DNA of 64,000 nucleotides from Monosporascus cannonballus. Its lineage: Eukaryota; Ascomycota; Sordariomycetes; Xylariales. Below the pieces are notes generated by a model that was not told the origin of the DNA, did no database searches, and saw nothing but the letters and a program-made list of their open reading frames with translations. Positions 48,214-60,900 of the stretch are shown here, piece by piece. Within the stretch, counting starts at the first letter, position 1, and every line of letters starts with the position of its first letter. A program made the translations under genes and the position numbers. The stretch lies in contig QJNS01000309.1 of assembly GCA_004154925.1 (NCBI GenBank), positions 1-64,000 of the forward strand. The letters run 5' to 3'.

Positions 48214-50890
48214 ATGATGAATGGCGCAAATGGCCATTATGGCCAGCCAAACCCGTGGCAGGAATACAAAAGCCCCGATGGACGCGTTTACTATTACAAC
48301 TCCATCACTAAGGCCACTCAATGGACCAAACCGGAGGAGCTCATGAGCCCCGCCGAACGCGCTCTTGCCAATCAGCCATGGAAGGAATATACGGCCGAGG
48401 GCGGTCGCAAGTACTGGTACAATACAGAGACGAAGCAAAGCTCCTGGGAGATGCCCGAGGTCTACAGGAAGGCGCTCGGCCGGGAAGATAGTATTCCCTC
48501 GACGCCCGCGTAAGTTATGCCACAGCTTCGCTTCTTTCAATATGGAACTGGTGGGCTAACGGTGGCAGTCCTCACACGCCCTATACTCCCGGTGGTGATA
48601 GGGGCGGCTATCAGGGTTCGGGATATGACCAACATCGCGATCAACGAGACGTCTTCCCTGAATCCCGTCAGCTGACCTACGGTAACGACCCTCGCGTCCA
48701 GGCCTTCGTGCCCGCCACCAATGAACCCGAATATGCAACCCCCGAAGAAGCCCACGCGGCCTTCATCAAGTTGCTTCGCCGCAGCGGCGTCCAGCCCGAT
48801 TGGTCCTGGGAGCAGGCCATGCGCGCTACCATCAAAGACCCCCAGTATCGCGCCATCAAAGATCCCAAGGATAGAAAGGCCGCCTTCGAGCAGTACTGCC
48901 AGGATATGATTGTTCAAGATAAGGAAAAGCAAAAGGAGAGACTGGCAAAATTGCGAGCTGACTTTGCCACTATGCTGAAGAGCCACCCCGAGATCAAGTA
49001 TTACACGCGCTGGAAGACCGCGCGTCCCATGATCGAACGGGAAACCATCTTCCGCTCCACCAACGACGAAGAAGAGCGACGTCAACTATTTGAGGATTAC
49101 ATCGTCGAGCTGAAGAAGGCCCACGTCGAGAACCAAGCGAACCTCCGAAAGAGCGCCATGGATGGACTCATCGAGCTACTCCCTAAGCTCGAGCTGGAGC
49201 CTTATACCCGCTGGTCTGAAGCTCAAGGTATTCTGAAAGCAACTGCCCCTTTCCAGAATGAAGAGAAATATAAGACTCTCACGAACTTTGACATTCTCAC
49301 CGCCTTTCAAAATCACATCAAGGCTCTGGAGCGCTCGTTCAACGAGACCCGCCAGCGACAGAAGAATAAGAGGCTCCGCGCTGAGCGTAAGAACCGCGAC
49401 GCCTTTGTCGATCTGCTTCAAGAGCTGCGGAGAGCCGGGAAGGTCAAGGCTGGTACTAAGTGGAAGCAGATCTTCCCGTTAATTGAGAACGACGAGCGAT
49501 TCAGAAACATCTGCGGTCAAGGTGGCTCGAGTCCCCTTGACTTGTTTTGGGACGTTGTCGAAGAGGAGGAGCGCGCCCTGCGCGGAACGAGGAACGACAT
49601 ATTGGACGTGATGGACGTGAGTTATATCGCATGCTTGTCATCGAACATTAGAACACCAACTGATATTATCGGCAGGACAATCGCTTTGAGTTTACCCCCA
49701 AGACAACTTTTGATGAATTTACCTTAGTCCTCAAGAATGATCGACGAACTGCTAACATTGATCGCGATATACTTACTCTCGTATTTGAACGGGTACGTCC
49801 CCAGTTAGTGCTGTGCACCGTCATAACTTACTGATTCGTCTCCAGCTCCAAGAAAGGAAGTCCAAGCGTTCCGACGAGGACAAGCACCCCGAGCGCCAGC
49901 AAAGGAGGGCCATTGATGATCTGCGCTCCTACATCAAACATCTGGACCCTCCTCTCGTGGCCGACGATACCTGGGAAAAGGTCCGGCCGCGCCTTGTCCG
50001 CGCTCCCGAATTCCAGGCCGTCCACTCCGAGGAAGCCCGCCGCGGCGCCTTCGAGAAGGTACTGCGGCGTGTGAAAGAACGCGAGGACGACGAAAGGGAT
50101 CGTCATAGGCGCCGCGAACGATCCCCTGATCGTGGTACGTATCGAGACAGAGACAGAGGAGATCGATCTCACCGCAGTGAACGTGCGCGCCCACCACGTC
50201 ATAGTCGCACCCCAGAGCCCGATGCTTACGAGGCGGATCGCCGTAAGGCTATCGCGGAACGCGAGAAGAATTATCGTAAGTCCAGCATGGCCGAGAGCTT
50301 ATTGTCTGACCGCCGACCTTCCGACTCGTACCGTGATCGTGATGTCCGGGAGCGCGATCGCGATCGCGATCGTGACCGAGAACGGGATCGAGAGCGAGAG
50401 CGTGAACGGGAGCGGGACCGTGACCGAGATCGGGACAGGGATTACCGCCCCCGGCCCCGACGCGACGATCCACCAAGCCATTACGATCGAGAGAGGCGGG
50501 ACCGCGAGGAAGAGCGCGAGAGGTCATACCGCCGCCGAGTGGAGAGGGGTCCCATCGAGGAACTGCCTTATGGGGACGAGCGTCCCACCTCTTCTCGACG
50601 CCGCAGGGCGGAAGATGAGGATGAGTTAGGTCGCCGCGATTCTAGAGATTCAAAGGTAATGCCACACTTCCAGTCCACAAAACTCTCAGTCTTGGTGGAT
50701 TTTGTCACTGACTCCGAAGGTACAGAGGCTCAAGAGAGAGAGAACACCGCGTGAGCGCTCCCCCCACCGTGATGGACGTCACAAGACTAGGACACCGCCA
50801 GCAGTCCAACCACCACAGCCGCAGCCCCCGGCCAAGGAGGACCCGGGCGTTCACTCCGGCAGCGAGGAGGGCGAGATCGAAGAGGATTAG
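48214..50890 (+). CDS. PRP40: U1 snRNP splicing factor PRP40 (WW-FF protein)
   Basis: Five exons (48214-48509, 48569-49616, 49676-49792, 49846-50655, 50726-50890) with introns of 59, 59, 53 and 70 bp give 811 residues. Two WW domains open the protein: [16 protein letters not shown] to QWTKP (residues 14-40) and [16 protein letters not shown] to SSWEMP (55-80). A series of FF domains follows (for example [35 protein letters not shown], and [16 protein letters not shown]). The tail is an unusually regular Arg-Asp/Arg-Glu repeat (about residues 600-690), and the C-terminus is acidic ([11 protein letters not shown]). PRP40 bridges the 5' splice site U1 snRNP to branch-point proteins and to the polymerase tail. 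The ATG at 48214 is used because the open frame before it has no ATG. Confidence 0.94.
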
Positions 50891-52403
50891 AAACATCGAG
50901 GTTCGCCACCCTCCGCCGGCGCCTACAACACCACTACGTAATTATAACGGCATACCGAGGTGGCTGTCCTAGAAGTACTAGCCATCGAGGCAGCAGCGCC
51001 CGCCGCCGTAGAGGTCGCAGGGCCGACGTATGTAAACGCATGGAGGACTAATAGACGCCGTCCTTCCGTCAATACGGGAGCCGGACATTGATTGGCGCGC
51101 CGTCTGCCAGCGCCGTACTATATGTTCTCTCCCCTGTTATTCCCCTTCCCGGACGACTAAGCAATAGCCAATATCCAAGGTCGTCGTGCCGAGCAAAGAG
51201 AATATGGCAACTAAAGTACGTTTCCCGATAAGCACCACCACTTGTTATCGTGCTTAGGTGCTATGGGGTTGATCTCAGGCTCGGACTCCTGATAGATGAA
51301 TATTTTTTCTATCGTCCGTCACCAAGGCTGGCCACCTTACATGAGCTCAGGGCGGGTTTGTCGACTCGGTGGCGCGCCTACGGAGGGCACTGGCCCACCT
51401 AGCCGCACGACATCAACATCTCCGCCGTCGCGTCTCTTTTCGCATGAAACTAGTACGTCGTCCTCTTCGCTCGCCTGCTCAGGTCGGTGCCGGCTGGGTC
51501 TTTTCCTTTTCGTTTTTTGAGGGTTTTCTTACGCTACCGGTAAGGGGACGGCTTGCTCGTTTCTATCTTGTAACTGAGAAAATGATGGTCAAAACGGAAG
51601 AGCTTGCGAATGCGGCATCACAGGTTCCAACAAGCATTGGGCTTGACGAGGGCCTACAAGGACGGCTGCTTCGGCCGTATCTCCCTACAGCCTGCCAGCT
51701 TTACCAAATAGCCGAGTCGTAGAATAGTTGTAATAATGCTAGTGTGCTTTCCACAGTTTTTCTACCCAATTTGAAACGGAAGTGCGGGCGTTGATCAATG
51801 CATATTCTTCACTCTCTTTTACGATTCCAACAACGTTCAACTTCCCAAAGTCACGGGAGCAGCTCTCCTACTCTATGTAGTCGACTTCCTCCTATGTACC
51901 CGAATTCTGGCTATTGTCCGGCCCGACACGGTTGTGCTACGATAGATAAGACTGACGGCAGTCACCCGCTTGACCCGTTCGCCCCTCAATCTGTGGAGAT
52001 GAAAGCCCGCCGGATGCGCTCCCAGGACAGTTTCTCTACTTCAATTCCGAAGCGGTCGAAGCACTAGTGCCCGAGCGCTACCAGAAACGCGTCGTTAGGA
52101 AACTTCTCTCCCGGCATGGCTGTGCTCCGTTTTACCTCCACAGGACCAGGCATAAAACAGGGGATAGACTGCCGTCGCCCGTGTTAGCCGTCGGGCTCGT
52201 CGCTGTCCTCCGCGGCATAGTCGCCGTCGGGACCCGGAGATCCATGGGCGCCGTTTCCGCTACCATCCGCACGCTTGCCCTTTTCCCGCCGCTTCTGAAC
52301 GCCTATAACGCCGGGACTCGATGATGCATCGCGATTGGATGTGTGTCGATCATTACGATGGCCGTTCTTGTTATGACCCTTACGCTCCGGGGCGCCCGGG
52401 GTG
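50891..52403. other. Convergent intergenic region (PRP40 / RLI1)
   Basis: There is no supported gene on +. On -, a frame open from about 52455 to the stop at about 52170 lies directly past the RLI1 stop, with coding-like third positions but no ATG. It is reported among the findings. Other frames (51369-51722) have no domain. Confidence 0.5.
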
Positions 52404-55397
52404 TCAAGAGCTGTTGTCCTCCTCCAGGAAGAACTGTGATGGTACGGTTGTTAGTTGAAAGCGACTTGACCAAGCCGATGCCGGGGGGTGATATGTAGAC
52501 TTACGTAGTTGCCACTCAACTTCTGCTCCTGGTCCAACTGACTGTTAGCCTTGTTGATACGGGGTCGGTAGTTGGATGGATCGCGACGGAAAGTAACATC
52601 GAGGTTCTTCAGGAAGGTGTTGCATCCGGTCAGCAGCGACTCGGGCCTGTTAGCATGAGCATCAACACCAGGCTGGCCGTCGAAGACGATGACGCGGTCA
52701 GCACTGTAGCAGGGTCAGCGGCTCTTCTTTGGGACGGCGAAGTAGGGATAGACGCCTAAAATCCCCATATCCTCCACGATCCGGAATCCCCGTATGGGGG
52801 CAAAGTTGAACCTACAGATAAGTAGCCATGATGAAATCGTGCTCGACAATGAACGCAGTTTTCTTCGCGTGCATTATGAAGCGCTTGATGACGCGGGCGC
52901 AAATGATACGCTGCTCGGAATCGAGGTAAGCAGATGGCTCGTCGATCAGGTAGATATCTGCCGGCAGACCCAAAGCCAAAACGACTGCTACACGTTGCAG
53001 TTCACCACCAGACAGATTCTTTACTTCCTGGTCGATGAAGTCATCGAGCTTGAGAGGCTTAACGACGTCAGTTTGGAACTGGGGCGATAAGAAGGCCTGC
53101 TTGATCCTCTTGAAGAACAGTTGGCGGACGGTACCCTCGAACTTGGGAGTAATAGTCTGAGGCTTAAGGCTGATTCTCATCTCGGGGACCCTCTTCGTGC
53201 CGTCCGGCTTGAGCGCACCGGCCAACAGCCTGCAAAAGGTAGTCTTGCCTGTACCGTTCTCACCCTGTTTTCGTCATTAGTAAGTTTTTAGCCAGCGTAG
53301 TCGGTGCGTTATATTACCATCAAGACAATGATTTCTGAGTCGGTGAAATCACCAGAGTCGATGCGCAACTTGAAGTCGCCAAGGGTCTTCTCCATCTTGG
53401 GGTAACTGAAGGCGCGTTCTTGGGACGTTTGGAAATCATCCGCGCCCTCAGCAATTCGGAATGTCAGAGATTCATCTCGGAATCGCAAGTTTTCCGTAGG
53501 GATATGGCCATCGAGGAAGATGTTGATGCCTTCACGGACCGAGTAGGGTAGAGTCACTACACCATACACGGCAGGCCGGCCGTAGAGCACGCAGATGTAA
53601 TCGGAGAGGTAGTCGAGCACGGACAAGTCCTATACAGAGTTAGTACATACTTCCCCTAGGCAAACTGGGCGAGACACTCAGGCATTCTGGGAAGTACTCC
53701 GGTGTCCCGGACCTAAGAGTAACTCGCAACAAAGTCTCTCACACCCAGGACAAGAAAACTGGGAGGACGATAAAAAGAGGCTGCTTACATGTTCGACAAC
53801 GATGACGTAGTTGTCAGGACCCAAGAGCGAGCGGACCATTCGCGCAGCTGAGAGACGTTGTTTGACATCGAGGTAAGACGACGGCTCATCAAACCTTCGT
53901 GATAATTAGCGGTCTTCTAGCAATGCACCAAATAGACATCCAGGGACACTTACATGTAGACATCTGCCTTTTGGACGCACACAGTGCCGATAGCGAATCT
54001 CTGAAGCTCTCCACCGGACAGCTTGTCTACATCACGGTCGAGTAGATGGCGGAGCTCGAGAACGTCAAGCACCGCATCTAGGTTACCTATAGTGGCCCGG
54101 TGCTCAAGCAAGAATCTGACGGTCTTGTTCGGTGTCTTGACGGCGCGGGGAAGTTGGTCGACATATTGAGGCTTGACGACGGCCTTTAGATTGTCTTCCA
54201 GCAGCTTGGTAAAATAGTCTAATACGGTCATAAGCCCCCTGCGTATGTAGCACGGATACTGCGCGGTCAACAATAATCGACGTACTCTGCAATTCAGAAC
54301 CTCTGAAATACTTGATAACATCTTCCCAGTCAGGGGGGTTGTCATATCTGCCCAAGTTCGGCTTCAACTTTCCGCTGAGAATTTTCAAAGCAGTAGACTT
54401 GCCTATACCGTTCGTTCCGACACTACAACTACGGTTAGTAATTACACCGGATAAGGTGGAATGCAGAGGCCATCGAAAAGCGAGAAGTAGAATAGCCATT
54501 TTCAGGAAATAAAATATCATGGTCAGGTGACCAGACAGTCACCAAAGGAGATGGTCCCCTGGGATTGCCGGTGCTGAGAGGCGCTTCCTATCCGTAACTC
54601 GCCACTGCTCATTGACTTAGCAGAGCCAATAGATGGCTGGTAATTTCGACCAGATAGCAAAACATCTGATCCTATTCTTCCGCGCATTTTGCGTGTACCA
54701 TCCATAGGAGGGCGAGGAACGAATAATGAACCAATCTGTGCTCGTGGATTAGGAGATACGTGGGAGCTGCTTACAGTCCTAGAACTTGACCGGGCCGGGG
54801 CGTAGGAAGACGGTGAAGTTTGAAGCTGTTGGCGGAATATCGGTGGGTGACTTGGGTGTCCAGGTTGGTGGGCAGGTTGATGATGGTAATGGCGTCGACT
54901 ATCACTCCAAGTTAGCTTCTGCAATACTGGACTGGGCTGGCTTACGGTAACTCACATGGGCATTTCTTAGGACAGATACCACATCCAATACAGAGGCTCT
55001 CGGAGATGAAGGCGAGCTTGGAGTCGGGAGTTACTTCGATACAAAGTTTTCCACTGCGGACGACAGGACAACTAGAAGGGCTTGTATAAGCGCCTGTATA
55101 GAAAACCAGTAATGGATGCGATATATATCTTGCTTACGATCTCTTGCACTCCTGCCGGCACTTCTTGGGTTTGCACTGTCAGATAGAATATTAGCGAAAA
55201 CGGGTCTGATAACTAGCCGTATGGCACGTTTGGTGGCGAGTATATGGGGGTTCGAGTCCGGGAGCTTCATTCTCGCAAGGGTTCGCACCTTGTCATCGTT
55301 GACAATGGCAACACTAAAATACTTGAATTCAGCAAAGTTGTTTCAGTATTCAAGGGAAGCCACTCACGTTTACTTACCGAGTAAGTTTGGACGCCAT
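52404..55397 (-). CDS. RLI1: RLI1/ABCE1, Fe-S ABC ATPase for ribosome recycling
   Basis: Twelve exons join in frame to 606 residues, the usual family length: 55378-55397, 55289-55313, 55138-55175, 54956-55071, 54775-54898, 54286-54422, 53954-54218, 53789-53894, 53318-53629, 52816-53264, 52505-52703 and 52404-52433. The N-terminal ferredoxin-like part has both Cys sets (C16, C21, C25, C29 and C55, C58, C61, C65). Nucleotide domain 1 has GTNGIGKST (110-118), [11 protein letters not shown] and FDEPSSYLD. Domain 2 has GENGTGKTT (from 382), [11 protein letters not shown] and IDEPSAYLD. The end is [13 protein letters not shown]. It splits ribosomes after termination and is needed for initiation and ribosome export. 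Introns are 53-159 bp except one of 352 bp (54423-54774). The 20- and 25-nt first exons were placed by frame and by the family start MxxKLTRxAIV. Confidence 0.95.
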
Positions 55398-57979
55398 GGT
55401 GGACAGATGCCTGCGACGGCGATGACGAGAGCGGGTTGAATGTTGTGATAGTTCCGGTCGTGGGTGAGCCGCTGTCTCAAAGGCCAAGGAGAAAGAAAAA
55501 ATGGAGAATGTAAAGAGTCTACTCCTAAAAGAGGAAACGACACGGTCTGTCTTGAGCGCAAACTGTATCTCCGATGCACATGTGCCGCCAATCTAGAGGA
55601 ATGAGAGAAAATAGAAAAAGTCTGAGTCAGAAAACGATAGTGACGTTGTGTTGCAGCCGACGATGAATTTTTGAAGTTGTGGACAAGGACTGAGGGGCAG
55701 TTTGCTGGACTGCGGGGTCTTTCAGTGGTCGCCCGCTTAATAAATGGCACGTTCTCATAGGCTGTTATGTTACTAGGTAGGAAGATAAACCCTCCGGCTT
55801 TTGCCACTGGAGGTTTCAATTCTCCTCGAGCCTCTCGCTGTCCAGGCCCGCACTGCCTCTTCTTTACCTACCTAGTAGCCAATTGTGGGCAAACGTTGTT
55901 ACCAACAGGTGTATTTGGTGACATCGGGTTAATACCATGACTTACATAATGCTCAGGTTAAAGGTACCTACTACCTAAACATCCCCAGTTGGTTCTGGGT
56001 TGTATTTACACATGCCCGTATGGAAAGAGTATGCTGGACGGCCTCCATTGCTACATGTAGGTCTCCTCGAGGTTACTTTACCGACTGGTAGGAGTTCAAC
56101 CATTTGACTACATAGGTATAATAACTTGAGAGACGGCTGGTAAAAATAGACAAGGTCTGACTACATTGGTAGGTGTTTTTATCTGCTTTCCTGCCTGTCT
56201 ATTTTAACCTACCTCGTAGTGCTTTGCTGTTGTGGAACTGTTCAGCAGATGATCATATCAGAACCCCATGTTGAATGTTGAGTTCTATGAAGGCGAAGAA
56301 CAACATTTTGGCCTAGACGCCGGGGTAGATACACCTGTTGATTTTGCAGAAGCTAAGAGTGGCAGATATTCCCTGCAAGCAAGATGCAAGAGAAGTCGAC
56401 TGCTAGAGTGTACACATGTGACTCGTCTCGCAGCTATCGAAGCCATGAGCAACCCAAACCTATGTACCTAAGCACTTACTCTGGTTACTGCAACTTAGGA
56501 AAGTCTGGAATGCCACACTGGCCGAGCCTCTTGTTTCCATTAGGGACTACCAACAAACAGCACTTTGGCATAGTGTGCCTCGCAGAGTCGGACGGCTTTT
56601 AAGCCCCATGTACCTGTCTGGAGATGTGGCTGAACAGCCTCTCCGTTGTGGTGGATAAACTCGATGTCAGCCAACAGAAGCGGCCAATGCCGACTTCTGT
56701 ATATATCTTCTATTGGTAAGGTTATCCAATGGCCAGTAGGTCGTTATTGGTAACTTGGCGGTGACAACAAAACGAGAGGGACAGCTTGAGTAGAACCTTA
56801 AAATGCGTGCCGGTCGTAGGCTAGGTACCCACATACTTAAGTACCGAGAGGAGCTACGAAGTCAGGTCGTCGAGTTCCTATAGCTTTGTTATTCCTCGTC
56901 CGAGATCCCCGCCGGGGGTAACCCAAATGACATCTCTTTATACAGCGGAAGAAAATGGAAGCAGAAAGTGTTGCGAGACTGTCGCCTGCAGTATTTCGCT
57001 GCGTGTTCGATTTGATATTCCACGTACGAAGCACATTCATTAGGCGGGATCTGGGGATCGGGGGGACTAGAAGTGCGGTACAGACCGTACCAGACCCGTA
57101 CAGGTGATATAACGGGGTTGTTACGACTGCGCTAACCTTCTTCGGGGCTAGAGGCTCAGCTTTCAATATCTGATTGGCTGAAAAGCCTACCCAAGGCCCA
57201 AGGTACAGGGATGCAGAACTTGGAGCTGCTTGGTTTCCTTAGGTAGGTACCCCAGTACCTCCCTTCTACCTAGTAGTGCACTCTTTTTCGATTTTCCACC
57301 CGCTGCCTGGCCCAACTGACCCATTTTCCATTTCTGCTCTTCACCTTCAAGAAAGTCCCAGCAGCACAACCACCCACCCGCACACATAAAACCACACCAC
57401 TCTTATGGTACATCATTTGTTCCCTCAACCACGACGCCATCCTAGGAACACGTCTTGTTCTCTTGACCTGTTGCCTAGGAGCCATTTCTTTTTGATGACT
57501 TGTAAGTTCTTAAATTATATCCCACTCTTTAGGAGTCCCTACACAAGGCTGGAAACTCTTGTCACGTTCCGCCTTGTACTGGACGTCGAATCCATCCTCA
57601 AGTCGCGTACATGTGACTTGTTCCATCGCCGTCTTCATGGCCTCTGATGCTTTCAGAAGTACTGAATTGGATGGGCTTCGTTATCCTTGATCCGACCGAC
57701 GCGTTCAGGTCTTCCCAGGTTGGCCGCCTTCCATCGCTGACTGCTTCATCACGTCTTGTTCATCAAACATCAGCCTTGTATCCATCAACCGACTGGTCCA
57801 TTTGCGCCAGATCGGTTCTTGGGCTCATTACTTGACGTGTTCGCTCTTCGCTAGCCCCGTTGTGATCGCCGCTCCCTGCTCTCTCTTCCAACCCCCATAG
57901 TGCGCCATTTCCACCGTGTACCATGGCATAGCTAATCTCGTCGTCTTGTAGCAGGCGGCTCTGCCAAGTACCGAGCACA
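55398..57979. other. Divergent intergenic region (RLI1 / CHD1), no gene seen
   Basis: This 2.6-kb spacer contains several TACCTACC, CTACCTAG and TAGGTAGGTACC motifs (about 55866, 55970, 56208, 57240-57275). Frames of 60-150 codons have no domain. It presumably holds both promoters and the CHD1 5' leader. Confidence 0.55.
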
Positions 57980-60900
57980 ATGTCAAGCTCGCCCCCCGAG
58001 TCTGCTTCCGCCAATGGCAATGATTCTCCATTAGTTGAGACCGGTAATAGGATAATACTCGATGACCGAGCCAGCGAAAGCGATCTGTCCGAAGTCAACG
58101 GCAATACTGCTCCTCAACCCTCCGATTCCCCGTCATCTAACGGGCGCGAATCCCCTCAACAGCATATGGACCCCGAGTCCGATCAGTCTAGTGATAATGA
58201 CGATAACAATGCCTCTGACGATGCCGACTTCGACATGGAGGAGAGTCCCGCTCCGTCCCAGAGCGATACTCCACAGGATCAGAGATCGACTTCCAACGAT
58301 TCTCGTCGTATCCCCAAGCGTAAAGCCGCTACCGAAGAGGATGAATACATAAGAGAGAATCCCGAGCTGTATGGGCTGCGGAGAAGTGTATGTTCGCCGA
58401 GACCTCGCTTACGCCGGGGGAATAAAGCTAATTCCTCTCATAGTCACGACCTACGAAGCATCCTAAGATCGTAAGTCTCCACCGTCAGCTGCTCGACCAT
58501 AATGGATCCCAAATAACCCTTACAACGTACAGGTCGATTCTGATGAAGACGAAGACGACTCTGAATCTGATGTCATCCCTACGAGTCGTCGGGCAAATAA
58601 GAAGTCTCGCGTTGACCAGATATCACGGCAATGTAAGTCGGCGTCATTGACTCATAACCTGACATCGTCACCGTTAAACTCACCACATCTCCCCGCTAGC
58701 CTCGAAACGAGCTACACCTTCGAGGCAAACTCCTGCCAATGATTCTGATTCCGACAATTATGGAGGAGCTCGGGCTCGGACGCTCATAAAGAAGATCCGT
58801 CGCCAACAGTCCCAACCACAGTCGTCCTCTTTCTATGCCGAGAAGCGATGGTCGAACAGGCGGGCTGCCCAACAAGTCCAGAACTACCAAGAGAGCGATC
58901 TAGACGATGAGGACGAAGGCGAAGCCACCCCGAACTACTTGGCAGGCGAGGAGTTGGCGGAAGATTCTCAGTATATCGACAAGGTCGTCGGCCACCGCGT
59001 CAAAGACGGCGGCGAATTGACGCTTAGCGCCACCAGAGACGACTTCGAGTACAATATCAAGTGGCAGGGCAAGTCGTATCTTCACAATACATGGAACGAC
59101 ATGGATACCCTTCGTGGTTACCGTGGCGTGCGGAAGCTGGAAAATTACTACAAAAAGATCATCGAGTACGAGGTTGATCTGAAGTTCGGTGGTGATGACA
59201 TCCCGCCCGAGACTCGAGAGCAGTACATGCTGGATAAGGAACGCGAACAAGACGCGTTGGAAGACTACACCAAAGTCGAGCGCATTGTCGCTCAGCGAAG
59301 TGGCGAAGAGGGCAGAGAATACTTTGTCAAGTGGAAGGGCTTGACATACGATCATTGCACCTGGGAGCTTGCCTCTGCTATTAGCGACGACGCACAGGAC
59401 AAAATCGACCAGTTCCTGGACCGTCAGTCGAGATCGTGGACGTCTGACAAGTACGAGTCGAATCCCTCGACTAGAAGCAAGTTCCTGAAATTAGAAAAGC
59501 AGCCCAGCTATATAAAGGGAGGAGAGCTCCGTGGCTTTCAGCTCACCGGGCTGAACTTTCTGTCTCTCAACTGGTGTCGAGCGAACAACGTCATCCTCGC
59601 CGATGAAATGGGTCTCGGAAAGACGGTCCAGACGGTGTCCTTCCTGAGCTGGTTGCGCAATGAGCGCAAGCAAGAGGGTCCGTTCCTCGTCGTTGCGCCT
59701 CTCAGTGTCATCCCCGCGTGGTGCGATACATTCAATCTGTGGACTCCAGACCTCAACTATGTCGTGTACCTCGGCAACGCTGAAGCTCGAAGCACAATTC
59801 GAGACCATGAGTTGATGTTCAGCGGCAATCCCAAGAAGCCTAAGTTCAACGTGCTTGTCACCTCTTACGAGTACATCTTGACGGATGCGGACTTCCTGAG
59901 AAGCATCAAGTGGCAAGCGCTTGCGGTCGATGAAGCACACCGCCTAAAGAACAAGGAGTCAAGACTATATGCGGAGTTGATGAGCTTCGGGGCACCTGCG
60001 AAGGTCCTGATCACCGGTACTCCCATCCAAAATAATCTAGCGGAACTGGCTGCTCTTCTCGACTTCTTGAACCCTGGTAAAGTCAAGATCGACGAAGATC
60101 TGGACACTCTCGCTGCTTCTGATGCGCAGGTCAAGCTACAGGAGCTACATGCTGCCATCGCCCCCTTCATCCTGCGCCGTACGAAGGAGACTGTCGAGTC
60201 TGACCTTCCTCCCAAGACGGAAAAGATCATCCGTGTCGAGCTTTCTGACGTCCAGCTCGAGTATTACAAAAACATTCTCACACGCAATTACGCGGCGCTG
60301 AACGAAGGCAACAACGGCCAGAAGCAGTCCTTGTTAAATATCGTCATGGAGCTGAAGAAAGTCAGCAACCACCCTTACATGTTCCCGGGCGCGGAAGAGA
60401 AAGTCCTTAACGGAAGCGATCGCCGAGAAGACCAGATCAAAGGGCTTATCGCTAGCAGTGGGAAAATGATGTTGCTGGATCAGCTGCTCGCCAAGCTGAA
60501 GAAGGATAACCACCGCGTATTGATCTTCAGCCAGATGGTAAAAGTGCTCGACATACTAGGAGACTACTTGCGATTGCGTGGATACCAATTCCAGCGCCTG
60601 GACGGAACCGTTGCTGCCGGTCCAAGGCGCCTTGCTATCAACCACTTCAACGCTGAGGACAGTACGGACTTTTGCTTCTTGCTTTCCACGCGGGCGGGTG
60701 GTCTGGGTATTAACCTCATGACTGCCGATACAGTCATCATCTTTGATTCCGACTGGAATCCGCAGGCAGATCTTCAAGCAATGGCGAGAGCTCACCGAAT
60801 CGGCCAGAAAAGGCCCGTGACGGTATATCGTCTTGTTGCTAAGGAGACCATCGAAGAAGAAGTCCTCGAGCGTGCTCGTAATAAGCTTCTGTTGGAGTAT

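Noticed and set aside
51369..51722. 117-codon frame on + downstream of PRP40
   Set aside because: It shows no recognisable motif, and the Arg-rich start comes from GC-rich spacer sequence.
54523..54924. 133-codon frame on - upstream of RLI1 exon 6
   Set aside because: It overlaps a true RLI1 exon in a different register and continues into the long intron. It is best explained as a shadow frame.
55200..55275. tRNA-like B box (ggttcgagtcc) on +
   Set aside because: No matching acceptor or T-stem pairing and no convincing A box. The site lies inside a short RLI1 intron on the other strand.
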